Below are positions 19,035 through 27,807 of a DNA stretch of 64,000 nucleotides, in pieces. The stretch comes from Pontixanthobacter aquaemixtae (GTDB lineage Bacteria > Pseudomonadota > Alphaproteobacteria > Sphingomonadales > Sphingomonadaceae): contig NZ_WTYX01000001.1 of the NCBI RefSeq assembly GCF_009827395.1, positions 336,001 to 400,000 on the forward strand, given 5' to 3'. Both the position numbers and the translations under genes were made by a program. The notes below the pieces were generated by a model. It was not told the DNA's origin, ran no database searches, and was given only the letters and a program-made list of their open reading frames with translations. Position 1 is the stretch's first letter; each line of letters starts with the position of its first letter.

Positions 19035-19130
19035 CTTGACTGTCTGCCCCTATTGCACCGCGTCTTCAAGCGGGTTGGCGCGCTTATAGTCGTGAAAATG
19101 TCATGGGCAAGTTTCTGCGGTTGTGAACGC

Positions 19131-20516
19131 TCAACCGGAGTAGCGTTCGCAGAGCATATGGAATGCTGCGCGCAGCCCGTATGCCGCACCGCCTTTGGGG
19201 CGGCCGGGTTTGGCGAATGGGCGCCAGGCGAATGTATCGAAATGCGCCCAGTCGATGCCGTCGCCCACAAACCTGTCGAGGAACAGGCCAGCGACGCTGG
19301 CTCCGGCATAGGCATTGCCATGCGCGTTGTTCATATCGGCAATGTCTGAATTGAGCCATTCGGCATAGGCTGCCGGAAGCGGCAAGCGCCAGGGTTCATC
19401 ATCATGCGCGCGGCCGGCGGCGATCAGCTGCTCTGCGGTGCTATCCCGCCGCGTCATCAGCGCGGGAAGATCGGGGCCAAGCGCCACGCGCGCCGCCCCG
19501 GTTAGCGTGGCAAAGTCGATAATCAGTTCGGGATCATCCTCGCTCGCGCGCGTCAGCGCATCGCCCAGAATCAAGCGTCCTTCGGCATCGGTATTGCCAA
19601 TCTCGACTGTCAGGCCTTTGCGCGTTTGCAGAACGTCACCCGGGCGGAAGGCATTTCCCGAAATGGCATTTTCCACCGTGGGTACCAACAGATGCAGGCG
19701 AACATTGAGGCCCGCCCCCATAATCAAACCTGCCAAGGCAATCGCATGTGCCGCGCCGCCCATATCTTTCTTCATCAACTTCATACCGGCGGCCGATTTC
19801 ACGTCGAGACCGCCCGAATCAAAGCTCACGCCTTTGCCAACGATGGCAACGCGCGGGTGCTTTTCATCACCCCATTCCAGCTGGATCAGACGCGGGGCGT
19901 GCTGGCGCGATGCCGCGCGGCCCACCGCATGGATCATCGGATAATCGTTTTCCAGCGCATCACCCTTGGTGACCTTGATATCTGCGCCGAATTGCTTGGC
20001 GATACGCTCGGCCTCTGCCTCGATCGCGGCTGGGCCCATATCTTCGGCGGGCGTATTGACCATATCGCAGACCAGATTGACCGCCTCTGCCTCTGCAATT
20101 GCCGCGTCAATATGTTTGGCCTGCTTGCTCAGCAGGATACGCGGGCCTTGGGCGTCATCGTCTTTCCGGTAGCGATCAAACACATGTTGCGCTGTGACCC
20201 AGCCGTGCATGGCCGCTTTCGGATCACCTGATGCCAGCCGGTACATACCCTCGGGCAAGACTTCGGCCAGTTTGGCTAGGCAATAGCTTGAAAGCTCTTC
20301 CGGATCGGCAACGCCGCCAACCGCAAACCAGTTCTCGCCATCGGGAACAATTGCGACCTGAAACGCGCTGCCATCAAATTTCTGTGCTTTGAGCGCGTTG
20401 CGCTGACCTGCGTTCAAATCCTTCGCAAAAGCATCGAATCCGCTTTTGTCGGTCAGGTGGATGGCAACCGCGTCTTGCCCGCGGTCCGGCTCGATCAAAT
20501 CAACTTTCTGGCTCAT
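19131..20516 (-). CDS. M17 leucyl aminopeptidase family protein
   Basis: The 461-residue product has the cytosol aminopeptidase layout: a variable N-terminal domain (1-150) and a catalytic C-terminal domain. The di-metal and active-site motifs are present as VGKGVSFDSGGLDVKSA and the family signature NTDAEGRLILGDAL. It would release N-terminal residues from peptides in the cytoplasm. It is divergent from map, a second peptide-processing gene, with a short promoter gap of about 70 nt. Confidence 0.92.
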   Translation of the reverse strand: MSQKVDLIEPDRGQDAVAIHLTDKSGFDAFAKDLNAGQRNALKAQKFDGSAFQVAIVPDGENWFAVGGVADPEELSSYCLAKLAEVLPEGMYRLASGDPKAAMHGWVTAQHVFDRYRKDDDAQGPRILLSKQAKHIDAAIAEAEAVNLVCDMVNTPAEDMGPAAIEAEAERIAKQFGADIKVTKGDALENDYPMIHAVGRAASRQHAPRLIQLEWGDEKHPRVAIVGKGVSFDSGGLDVKSAAGMKLMKKDMGGAAHAIALAGLIMGAGLNVRLHLLVPTVENAISGNAFRPGDVLQTRKGLTVEIGNTDAEGRLILGDALTRASEDDPELIIDFATLTGAARVALGPDLPALMTRRDSTAEQLIAAGRAHDDEPWRLPLPAAYAEWLNSDIADMNNAHGNAYAGASVAGLFLDRFVGDGIDWAHFDTFAWRPFAKPGRPKGGAAYGLRAAFHMLCERYSG

Positions 20517-20588
20517 AGGCCCTATCTAGCGATTGCGCCGCGCGTTCCAAGCTCGCAATTTCATCGCGCGGTCGCTATGTGGACTTGC

Positions 20589-21416
20589 ATGAACGAATAT
20601 CAGCATATCGAAGGCACAGAGACCGTCATTCGCGACGGCACAATCAAGCTGCACGGACCGGCGGGTTTTGAAGGGATGCGCAAGGCTGGGAAGCTTGCAG
20701 CAACTATTCTCGATGAAATTGCCCCGATGGTACAGCCGGGTGTGACCACTGCGGCGATTGACGACAAGATCCGCCAATTGATGCTCGACGGCGGATCGGT
20801 CCCGGCGACTCTCGGCTATCGCGGCTACACGCATAGCTGCTGTATCTCGATCAACCATGTGATCTGCCACGGTATTCCCAGCGAGAAGAAGTTGAAGGAT
20901 GGCGATATCGTCAATATCGATGTCACCCCTCTGCTCGACGGCTGGCATGGCGACACCAGCCGCATGTATTTTGTCGGCGATGTCCCGCTCAAAGCGCGCA
21001 AACTGGTCGATGTGACTTATGAATGCCTGATGCTGGGCATCGAGCAAGCGCAGCCGGGCAACCGGCTAGGCGATATTGGCGCGGCGATTTTGGAACATGC
21101 GCAAAAGCACCGCTACGGAGTGGTCCGCGAATTTTGCGGGCACGGGCTGGGGCGGCTGTTCCACGATGCGCCTGAGGTTGTGCATGCGGCGAAGGCTGGC
21201 ACAGGGCCAGAACTGAAGCCCGGCATGTTCTTCACCATCGAACCGATGATCAATATCGGCAAACCATGGGGCAAAATGCTCAGCGACGGCTGGACCGCCG
21301 TGACGCGCGACAAGTCACTCAGCGCGCAGTTCGAGCATTCGCTGGCGATTACCGAGACCGGCAACGAGATTTTCACGACGAGCCCGAAAGGGTTGCATCA
21401 GCCGCCTTATTCGTAG
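20589..21416 (+). CDS. map: Methionine aminopeptidase, type I
   Basis: The 275-residue enzyme removes the initiator Met from nascent proteins. The metal ligands are visible in VNIDVTPLLDGWHGDTSRM (two Asp), FCGHGLGRLFHDAP (His), FFTIEPMI (Glu) and FEHSLAITETG (Glu). The catalytic His is in NHVICHGIPS. ATG 20589 is preferred; an ATG at 20577 would add four residues. A palindromic repeat follows the stop. Confidence 0.94.
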   Translation: MNEYQHIEGTETVIRDGTIKLHGPAGFEGMRKAGKLAATILDEIAPMVQPGVTTAAIDDKIRQLMLDGGSVPATLGYRGYTHSCCISINHVICHGIPSEKKLKDGDIVNIDVTPLLDGWHGDTSRMYFVGDVPLKARKLVDVTYECLMLGIEQAQPGNRLGDIGAAILEHAQKHRYGVVREFCGHGLGRLFHDAPEVVHAAKAGTGPELKPGMFFTIEPMINIGKPWGKMLSDGWTAVTRDKSLSAQFEHSLAITETGNEIFTTSPKGLHQPPYS

Positions 21417-21419
21417 GCT

Positions 21420-21503
21420 GTCATTGCGAGGCGACGCAGTCGCCGCGGCAATCCAGAGTTAGCGCGATCCACACTGGATTGCCGCGCTTCGCTCGCAAAG
21501 ACG
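21420..21503. repeat. REP-like palindrome between map and ccmB
   Basis: An imperfect inverted repeat: the left arm (from 21420) begins GTCATTGCGAGG and ends CGGCAATCCAG at about 21456; the right arm (21475-21503) reads CTGGATTGCCGCG to CGCAAAGAC. It fills nearly all of the 95-nt gap between the convergent map and ccmB stops and may fold as an mRNA-end hairpin. The arm sequence differs from the other two palindromes in the window, so it is a separate family. Confidence 0.7.
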
Positions 21504-21511
21504 TGCGTTCT

Positions 21512-22177
21512 TCACCCCTCCCGCGCTGCCCTGATCGCCGCACCGCCGGCAAAGGGAGCAATCGCCACCAGCAGCAGACTAAACGCCCCCGCATAGGCGA
21601 TGCCGTTCATATCGCCGCGGGCGAGACTGCCGGCTCCGAAAATCAGGATCGGGATGGCGAGCGGGATCAGCATGAGGCCGGACAAAGCTGCGCCGCCTCG
21701 CAGGCTCGCCGTTAGCGCTGCGATCATCACGCCAATGGCGGCGAGCCCCGGTGTTCCGGCGAGCAGGCCGATCATCACCAGCCGGACCGTTTCACTTCCC
21801 AAGCCGAGCAGCGCTGCAGCGGGCAAAGTCGCGAGCAGCAGCAGCGGGGCGAAGCTGAGCCAATGGGCGAGTATCCGGATCGCAACAACCGCCTCCTCCG
21901 ACACGCCGCGCAGCGCCAATTGGTCGAACACGCCCAGCTCCAAATCGGGCGCGATCAGGCGGTCGAGGGGCAGGATCGCAGCGAGCAAGGCCGCTATCCA
22001 AATCACCCCGCCGCCGGTACGCGCGAGCAAGGGGGCATCGGGGCCAACGGCGAACGGATAGAGGATCGCCACCGCGAGGAAAAACAGCAGCGGCAACATC
22101 GTGCCGCCACGCGCCCCCGACCCTTTGCCACCGGGCAGCAGCATCTGCAAATCGCGAAGGAGCAGCCTGCCGATCAT
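21512..22177 (-). CDS. ccmB: Heme exporter membrane subunit CcmB
   Basis: The 221-residue product has about six hydrophobic segments and the CcmB-typical start MIGRLLLRDLQMLL, plus the motif APDLELGVFDQLAL in the first cytosolic loop. With CcmA it forms the ABC part of the system that releases holo-CcmE during cytochrome c maturation. ATG 22177 overlaps the ccmA stop by 4 nt. Only ccmAB is here; ccmC-H must lie elsewhere. Confidence 0.92.
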   Translation of the reverse strand: MIGRLLLRDLQMLLPGGKGSGARGGTMLPLLFFLAVAILYPFAVGPDAPLLARTGGGVIWIAALLAAILPLDRLIAPDLELGVFDQLALRGVSEEAVVAIRILAHWLSFAPLLLLATLPAAALLGLGSETVRLVMIGLLAGTPGLAAIGVMIAALTASLRGGAALSGLMLIPLAIPILIFGAGSLARGDMNGIAYAGAFSLLLVAIAPFAGGAAIRAAREG

Positions 22178-22758
22178 GCGGCATAGTCCCGCAAAGCCAG
22201 CACCTTTGCATCGGGCAAGTCGATCGGCTGGTGCGAGGCAACCACGCAAATCCCTCCGCCGCCGCAATGGAGTGCAATCAATGCCTCAACCTTGGCGATA
22301 CCATCTCCGTCGAGACCGTTGAGCGGTTCGTCGAGCAGCCAGATATTTGCACCCTGATTGAGCATACGAACAAAGGCTGCGCGCTTGCGCTGGCCGGTTG
22401 ACAAATAGCGGAACGGGACGTCGAGCAGTTCGCCCAATCCCATCACATCACAATTCTGCTGGACGTTGTTGCAGCCGTCCAATCCGCCCCAGAATTGCAG
22501 CGCTTTTTGCAGCGGCAATTGCGGGTCGAGCGCGGGACGCTCGTCAATCATGGCCAGCGTTCCCTTTGCGCTGACCGCGCCATCAAATGGCCGCAACAAG
22601 CCCGCCAAAATCCGCATCAGGCTTGTCTTGCCGATCCCGTTGGTGCCGGTCACCTGCAGTGCATCGCCGCTTTGCAGTTCCAACTCCACCCCGCGAAACA
22701 GCACGCTGTCGCCTCTGCGGCATGCGAGATCGGTGGTGGAGATGCTGCAGTCTTGCAT
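22174..22758 (-). CDS. ccmA: Heme exporter ATPase CcmA
   Basis: The 194-residue ABC ATPase is short, as usual for CcmA. Walker A is GTNGIGKTS, the signature motif is YLSTGQRKRAAF, Walker B is IWLLDEPLNGLD, and the switch His is in VVASHQPI. It powers CcmB in cytochrome c biogenesis. It is the first gene of the ccmAB pair and diverges from the pterin dehydratase gene. Confidence 0.93.
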   Translation of the reverse strand: MQDCSISTTDLACRRGDSVLFRGVELELQSGDALQVTGTNGIGKTSLMRILAGLLRPFDGAVSAKGTLAMIDERPALDPQLPLQKALQFWGGLDGCNNVQQNCDVMGLGELLDVPFRYLSTGQRKRAAFVRMLNQGANIWLLDEPLNGLDGDGIAKVEALIALHCGGGGICVVASHQPIDLPDAKVLALRDYAA

Positions 22759-22821
22759 AGGCCCGCGCGATAGGGGAAAGGTTCTTTACGGACAAGCCAA
22801 CCCAACCGGATGGAGAATGCC

Positions 22822-23124
22822 ATGAGTGTCGCCCAACTAACCGAAGCCGAAGCGCAAGCCGCGCTTGCCGATCTTCCCGAATGGGCGCCTGCGCGCGATG
22901 GCACCGCAATCGAGCGGCATCTCAAATTCGACGATTTCGTCGAGGCCTTCGGCTTTATGACCAGCATTGCGATCCTCGCCGAGAAACACGATCATCATCC
23001 TGAATGGTTCAACGTTTACAATCGCGTAGAAATCACCCTGACCACGCATGATGTGCCGGGCGATGGCAATGGATTGTCGCAGCGCGATGTCGATCTTGCC
23101 AAAGCGATTGACGGGCTGGTTTGA
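22822..23124 (+). CDS. phhB: 4a-hydroxytetrahydrobiopterin dehydratase
   Basis: The roughly 100-residue product has the family signature [16 protein letters not shown] followed by LTTHD, which supplies the catalytic His residues. It recycles pterin-4a-carbinolamine formed by aromatic amino acid hydroxylases; related proteins also aid molybdopterin enzymes. ATG 22822 has GGAG six nt upstream; ATG 22810 is an alternative. No hydroxylase gene is in the window. Confidence 0.92.
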   Translation: MSVAQLTEAEAQAALADLPEWAPARDGTAIERHLKFDDFVEAFGFMTSIAILAEKHDHHPEWFNVYNRVEITLTTHDVPGDGNGLSQRDVDLAKAIDGLV

Positions 23125-23126
23125 CG

Positions 23127-24284
23127 ATGCGGATTTTGGCAATTCTTCTCGCGGCTCTGACCGGCGCAACGCAAGTTTCGGCTCAGGAAACGATTGGTGG
23201 TATGGAAGGCGTGTGGCGCGGGACTGTCGGCGAACAGCCGATCCATGCGTGTTTTAACGACGACACCGGCGTCTATTATTACGATCGCCATCTCCGCCCG
23301 ATATTCCTGCGGCCCGACGGAGCCCGCTTTGCCGAACGGATCGGTTGGGACAAAGAGACGTCGGCGCGATGGAGCATCACCTATTCCGGAGCTGACCGGG
23401 TAGAAGGCGAGTGGAGCGATGGCGAGCGCCAGTTGCCGATCCGCTTGCGCGCGGTCCCGTGGACAGTGGCGGACAGGCATGCCAGCGCGTGCGAATCGCA
23501 AGCCTTTATGGGGCCGCGTTTGGCTGGCGGGCAGATAGAGACAGAGCCTGCCACTCTGGGAAAGGCCGGTTACACGAAGCTCACATTTGTGCCGCCCGCG
23601 CATTTCAGCGCTGACGATCTTTCGATCCAGACAATCGCACTGGATGGAACCCGCTATGGCGACATTTCGATCAACTATGCGCTCGCTTTTCACTTGCCGC
23701 GCGGCACTATCGGCGATGCCTATGCAGAGTGCTTTGCGCGGCCGATGGCGTTTCGCGGTGTCGATGGATATTTTCACAAATTCGTCGAACCCGAGTTGAT
23801 CACGCCCCGCTGGCTCGGGGTGATTGAAAGCAATTCGGTCGAATGTGGCGGCGCGCATCCGTCGCATTGGCAATCACGGCGCGTGTTTGACCGAAATTCG
23901 GGCAAAGAGATCGAAGTAACCTCGTGGCTAAGCGACCAAGCGATGGATCGAGAGATTCTTGCCGAAGACACTCCCGATGCGGACGTGCATACGACTCTAA
24001 ACCAGCGCTTCGTGGATGTGCTGCTGCGCCATTGGCAGCCCATCACTGATTCAGCTTCCGAAGACGAGCGCGAACATCGCGACAGCTGCATGCAAGCTGC
24101 GGGTGAACAATCTTACTGGAATGTCGGGCTGGCGGCGCAAAGCGAAGGGCTGGCGTTCATTCCCTCGCTTCCGCATGTCATCGCGGTATGCGCGGAAACC
24201 GTCGTGGTTCCGTGGGGTGAACTGGCGCCCTTCCTAACAATGGAAGGCCGCGCCGCCATGCTTTCGTTACAAGCAAACGACTGA
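23127..24284 (+). CDS. Exported cysteine-rich protein of unknown function
   Basis: The 385-residue product has a signal peptide (RILAILLAALTGATQVSA, cleavage after about residue 19). No family is recognised. The mature part contains several Cys residues in separated contexts (HACFND, ASACES, YAECFARP, VECGGA, DSCMQ, AVCAE), suggesting disulfide bonds in the periplasm. It begins GGMEGVWRGTVGEQPIHACF, which resembles the start of exported lipocalin-like or enzyme-inhibitor folds, but this is only an impression. It starts 2 nt after the phhB stop, so it is probably co-transcribed. Confidence 0.6.
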   Translation: MRILAILLAALTGATQVSAQETIGGMEGVWRGTVGEQPIHACFNDDTGVYYYDRHLRPIFLRPDGARFAERIGWDKETSARWSITYSGADRVEGEWSDGERQLPIRLRAVPWTVADRHASACESQAFMGPRLAGGQIETEPATLGKAGYTKLTFVPPAHFSADDLSIQTIALDGTRYGDISINYALAFHLPRGTIGDAYAECFARPMAFRGVDGYFHKFVEPELITPRWLGVIESNSVECGGAHPSHWQSRRVFDRNSGKEIEVTSWLSDQAMDREILAEDTPDADVHTTLNQRFVDVLLRHWQPITDSASEDEREHRDSCMQAAGEQSYWNVGLAAQSEGLAFIPSLPHVIAVCAETVVVPWGELAPFLTMEGRAAMLSLQAND

Positions 24285-24291
24285 AACACGC

Positions 24292-25095
24292 CTAGTCGCC
24301 CAGCAGCTGCATTTGCCCGCGCATCCGTTTGCGGACCCGGCCGGGCATCCAGCGGGCTGCAAAGGCGATACTTCTGGCGGTCTTGCCAACCGGCCAGTGC
24401 ATCTTGTCTTCGTGCACCGCGCGCCATGCCGCGTCGGACACTTCCTCGACCGGAGTAATCTCCAGCCCTGCCTGTTTGACGCGCGCGCGAACATGCTCGT
24501 TGGTTTTGGCATTGGGCACCATGTCGAGAAGCGGAGTTTCGATGAAGCTGGGCATCAGCGAGCGGACTTTGATCCCGTCGGGCGCCCATTCACCGTCAAG
24601 CGATTCCGTAATTCCGCGAACCCCGAACTTGGTTGCGCAATAAACCGACCCGCCAGCGCTGCCGTAAATTCCGGCTGCGCTCGCCGTGTTGAGCAGGCAT
24701 GAATCGGGCGCGGTTTTCTTGAGATGCGGATGCGCCGCCTGCGCGCCGAACAGCACGCCTTTCAGATTGATATCGAGGCAGCGGGTGATTTCGTCTTCGC
24801 TGTTCTCGATAATCGATCCGCCAACCGGAATGCCTGCGTTGTTGGCGAGTACGTCCATTCTCCCGCTGACCGCGACAAAGGCGTCCAGCGCTTCGTCCCA
24901 CGCAGCCCGATCGCGCACATCGAACACATGGCAAAAAGCATTGTCCTCACCGATCAGCGCGGCGGTTTCTTTCATCCCGCTTTCGCTGATATCGCCAAGG
25001 CCGACGAACCAGCCCTCCTGCGCGAATTTTTGCGCGATGGCCCGGCCAATTCCCGATCCGCCGCCGGTAATGAAAATTGCTTTGCGCTCGCTCAC
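24292..25095 (-). CDS. Short-chain dehydrogenase/reductase
   Basis: The 267-residue classical SDR has the cofactor motif TGGGSGIGRAIA (residues 10-21), the structural motif LANNAG, and catalytic residues Ser (NTASAAGIYG) and Tyr/Lys (VYCATKFGV). An Asp after strand 2 (GLGDIS) suggests NAD preference. The substrate is unknown. The C-terminal region (FAARWMPGRVRKRMRGQ) is basic and may contact membranes, as in some lipid-acting SDRs. A 32-bp inverted repeat lies upstream. Confidence 0.85.
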   Translation of the reverse strand: MSERKAIFITGGGSGIGRAIAQKFAQEGWFVGLGDISESGMKETAALIGEDNAFCHVFDVRDRAAWDEALDAFVAVSGRMDVLANNAGIPVGGSIIENSEDEITRCLDINLKGVLFGAQAAHPHLKKTAPDSCLLNTASAAGIYGSAGGSVYCATKFGVRGITESLDGEWAPDGIKVRSLMPSFIETPLLDMVPNAKTNEHVRARVKQAGLEITPVEEVSDAAWRAVHEDKMHWPVGKTARSIAFAARWMPGRVRKRMRGQMQLLGD

Positions 25096-25156
25096 CCGAT
25101 CTCTCCCTGAGGTTTTGAGGTGAGGTAGCGGTTACTTACACGCTTGTCAGCACCAC

Positions 25157-25246
25157 AATGTACGTCATCCCAGCGAAGGCTGGGATCGCTATCGGCGGGT
25201 GCTTGATTTGAGACCGATCCCAGCCTTCGCTGGGATGACGTACATT
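25157..25246. repeat. Perfect 32-bp inverted repeat
   Basis: The arms 25157-25188 and 25215-25246 are exact reverse complements over 32 nt, with a 26-nt loop. The core is ATCCCAGC-gaag-GCTGGGAT type. The right arm touches the stop codon of the S9 peptidase gene (25245). It belongs to the same family as the element inside cobA (62755-62832). It probably forms a stable hairpin at the 3' end of the peptidase transcript. Confidence 0.9.
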
Positions 25247-27182
25247 AGGAAGCCATCGCCTCCTTCAATCCCTTCACATGCTCCGCGCCTTCGACCAGAT
25301 CGGCGGTCGAACCTTTTACGGTGTCGCCAATCGGTTCTGATCGTCCGCCAAGCCATTCGGCGAGGAAATTCTCGGTCACCGCGTTGAAAGCGATATTGTT
25401 GGCAGGATTGGCAAAACCGTGCCCTTCATCGGGGAACAGAACATATGTCACCGGAATGCCCGCGTCTTTCATCGCGCCGACAATCTGGTCGCTCTCCGCC
25501 TGGTTGACGCGCGGATCGTTCGCGCCTTGGCCGATCAGCAATGGGCGCACGATGTTACCCGCTGAATTGAGCGGGCTGCGCTCTTTGAGCATCGCCAACC
25601 CTTCGGGCGTGGCAGGATTGCCCATCCGTTCATGGAACTGCGCAATCATCGGTTCCCAATAGGGCGGTATCGTGGCCAGCAATGTCTCGAGATTGGATGG
25701 CCCGACAATGTCGACGCCGCAGGCAAAGACTTCGGGCGTGAATGTCAAACCGGCCAATGTCGCATAGCCGCCATAAGAACCGCCCATTATCGCGATCTTG
25801 TCTTCCTGTGCGATGCCCTCTTCGACTGCCCAGCGGACCGCATCAATCAAATCGTCATGCATCTTCTTGCCCCATTCGAGGTCGGCGGCGGAGATGAAAT
25901 CCTTGCCGAAGCCGGTGGAGCCGCGGAAATTGACGCTAAGCACCGCATAGCCGCGATTGGCGAGCCATTGGTGGTGCGAGTTGAACCCGTATTCATCGCG
26001 CGCCCAAGGGCCGCCATGAACCAGCAGAACCATCGGAACAGGGCCTTCTGCATCGCCCGGGACGGTCAGGTAAGAGGGCAGGGTGAGGCCATCACGCGCT
26101 TTCAATTCCAGCGTCTGCATCGGTTGTAATGGTGCACCGACAAGTTCCGGTCTACCCGTGTAGAATTCGGCCAGAGTCTCCGCATTCCGGTCATAGATGA
26201 AGGTTTGCGCTGGCGCGGTTAGAGGATCATTCCAGACGATCCAGGTCTGGTCATCTTCGGTCCGGCTGGAAACGCCGAAATCGCCCTCCAATTGCTTGCC
26301 GAGCCAGTCGAGCGAGGCACCGATGTCAGGATCGGTCGCGGTCCATTCGGCGGTCAGATAGGTGAAGGAATATGCCTGCACTTCGCCGGTTTTGGGGTGC
26401 CCCATAACGCCGCCGATATCGGCTTTTTCGTTCTGCGCGATCAAGGTGCGTTCGCCGGTCTGGGCATCCTGCGCGAAAAGCGCGGCGGTGTTACGTCCGC
26501 GGCTATCAATCCAGTACATGATCGAACCGTCGGTAGTCAAGCCCGCGGGCTGGGTGGTGAGCGAGTCCGCAAGATCGGTGCTGTCGCTAGGTTCTTCGGC
26601 GATCGCACCATCGACAATCGGGAAAAAGTCCATTCCGCCTGCCGCATTGGGGGCAACCGCAAGCCGCAGGTCCAGGTTATCATCCGCCATGAACCCGGCA
26701 TAGGCATCGTTCTGCTGGACCAGAGCCAGGTCCCCTGAATTGAGGTCGAGTAGATAGGCATCGTGAAACCGCGCATCGCGGTTGTTGAGGCCAATCAAAA
26801 TCCTGTCACGAATGGTTTCCGACGTGCCGATAATATCGACGCGGGTATTCTCGAAATCGGTCAGCGTGCGCTCTTTACCGGTGGCGATATCGACGCCGTA
26901 GAGCAGGAAGTTCTCGTCGCCACCTTTGTCCTGGATATAAAGCAGGCTCTTTGAATCCGGTGCCCAGAAATATTGCTGGATCGGCCGCTCACTCGCCGTT
27001 GTCATCGCCTTGCCGGAAGCCGGCTCTTCCACAGGTGCCATCCACACATTGAGCACGCCTTCGAGTGGAGCAAGCCAGCTTAACCATTTGCCATCGGGGC
27101 TGATTTGCCCGCCCGCTTTGGTTGGATTGCCAAACAGATGGTCGCGCGCGATCAGGGGGATGGGCGTGGTGGATGCTGGCAT
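25245..27182 (-). CDS. S9 family (prolyl oligopeptidase) peptidase
   Basis: The 645-residue product has an N-terminal beta-propeller (about 1-390) and a C-terminal alpha/beta-hydrolase domain. The catalytic Ser is in MGGSYGGYATLAG, the Asp in GANDPRVNQAES and the His in PDEGHGFANP. It cleaves short peptides, often after Pro or other residues. There is no signal peptide with the ATG at 27182; a TTG start 11 codons upstream does not create one. Its promoter region faces the peptide array starting at 27369. Lasso-peptide isopeptidases belong to the same superfamily but are exported, so any link to the array is speculative. Confidence 0.9.
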   Translation of the reverse strand: MPASTTPIPLIARDHLFGNPTKAGGQISPDGKWLSWLAPLEGVLNVWMAPVEEPASGKAMTTASERPIQQYFWAPDSKSLLYIQDKGGDENFLLYGVDIATGKERTLTDFENTRVDIIGTSETIRDRILIGLNNRDARFHDAYLLDLNSGDLALVQQNDAYAGFMADDNLDLRLAVAPNAAGGMDFFPIVDGAIAEEPSDSTDLADSLTTQPAGLTTDGSIMYWIDSRGRNTAALFAQDAQTGERTLIAQNEKADIGGVMGHPKTGEVQAYSFTYLTAEWTATDPDIGASLDWLGKQLEGDFGVSSRTEDDQTWIVWNDPLTAPAQTFIYDRNAETLAEFYTGRPELVGAPLQPMQTLELKARDGLTLPSYLTVPGDAEGPVPMVLLVHGGPWARDEYGFNSHHQWLANRGYAVLSVNFRGSTGFGKDFISAADLEWGKKMHDDLIDAVRWAVEEGIAQEDKIAIMGGSYGGYATLAGLTFTPEVFACGVDIVGPSNLETLLATIPPYWEPMIAQFHERMGNPATPEGLAMLKERSPLNSAGNIVRPLLIGQGANDPRVNQAESDQIVGAMKDAGIPVTYVLFPDEGHGFANPANNIAFNAVTENFLAEWLGGRSEPIGDTVKGSTADLVEGAEHVKGLKEAMAS

Positions 27183-27368
27183 GCGGCTATTTTCTCCGGG
27201 ATGTTTGTTCCGCAATTATGCGGCACTTTTCAAGTTCCCTGCAAGATAAGGTCGCACCCTTCCAAATTGAACAGCGGCAAGCAAAGAATTGTCTTTGCAC
27301 TTGTAATTGCAATTTCAGCCAAGTTGAGACATGGTAAGTGTAGTTGGCTAACGAAGAGGGAAAGATTC

Positions 27369-27509
27369 GTGACGATCAAAGAGAAAAAGCCGATTGTTTC
27401 AAGACGTTGGAGTAAGCCGGAAGTTACTGCAGTAACTCCGGTTCAGGAAACGCGCGGCGGATTCATCAAGAAACCGACGGTCGAGAACGTAGTTTATTAT
27501 CCGTCCTAA
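27369..27509 (+). CDS. RiPP-precursor-like peptide, array copy 1
   Basis: The 46-residue peptide starts with GTG, preceded by GAAGAGGG. The leader is polar and basic (TIKEKKPIVSRR) and contains WSKPEV, a W-x-x-P-x-V version of the aromatic-x-x-P-x-L recognition motif of lasso-peptide leaders. It then reads TAVTPVQETRG. The proposed core is GFIKKPTVENVVYYPS: Gly1, Glu9, and a tail with two Tyr. Gly1-Glu9 spacing would fit a nine-residue macrolactam ring. If the core starts at the second Gly, W, P and V fall at -17, -14 and -12, with Thr at -3. If it starts at the first Gly, Thr is at -2 but Glu at 10. Cleavage after GG is a further option. The gene is real (conserved RBS, four paralogues); the peptide class is inferred. 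Confidence 0.78.
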   Translation: MTIKEKKPIVSRRWSKPEVTAVTPVQETRGGFIKKPTVENVVYYPS

Positions 27510-27524
27510 GCAGACGGCCTCCGG

Positions 27525-27602
27525 CTAAAGCGCCGGATCGTCTTGCCAATACCTTGCGAGATCGCGGCCACATTGTGGGCGCGCGAGCAATTGTTTCGCC
27601 CC
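27525..27602 (-). pseudogene. Decayed copy of the DNA glycosylase 3' end (spacer 1)
   Basis: Read on the minus strand this spacer encodes a tail ending GRDLARYWQDDPAL and a stop. The intact glycosylase ends [16 protein letters not shown] and a stop. The phase, the stop position and the last codons (GAC-rAT-CCG-GC) agree, and each lies just past the 3' end of a peptide gene. It is therefore read as a duplicated 3' fragment of the 28391-29008 gene. Confidence 0.6.
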
Positions 27603-27650
27603 TGCTGTGGGGGGTGGTGTTATCTGTAGATCATCGAAGAGGGAAAATTC

Positions 27651-27791
27651 GTGACGATCAATGAGAAAAAGCCGGTTGTTCCAAAGCGTTGGAGCAAGCC
27701 TGAAGTTACTACGGTAACCCCGGTTCAGGACACGCGCGGTGGTCCCTTGACCGTCAATCCCATTGAGGCTGCATTTTATACGCCATCGTGA
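27651..27791 (+). CDS. RiPP-precursor-like peptide, array copy 2
   Basis: The 46-residue peptide starts with GTG. Its leader is almost identical to that of copy 1 (WSKPEVT kept, TVTPVQDTRG) but the C-terminal part is quite different: GPLTVNPIEAAFYTPS. The conserved leader with a variable C terminus is the hallmark of precursor peptides. Glu is again the ninth residue from the second Gly, and the tail again ends in aromatic residues plus PS. The RBS is GAAGAGGG. Confidence 0.78.
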   Translation: MTINEKKPVVPKRWSKPEVTTVTPVQDTRGGPLTVNPIEAAFYTPS

Positions 27792-27807
27792 GCTTCGAGA
27801 ACTGAGC

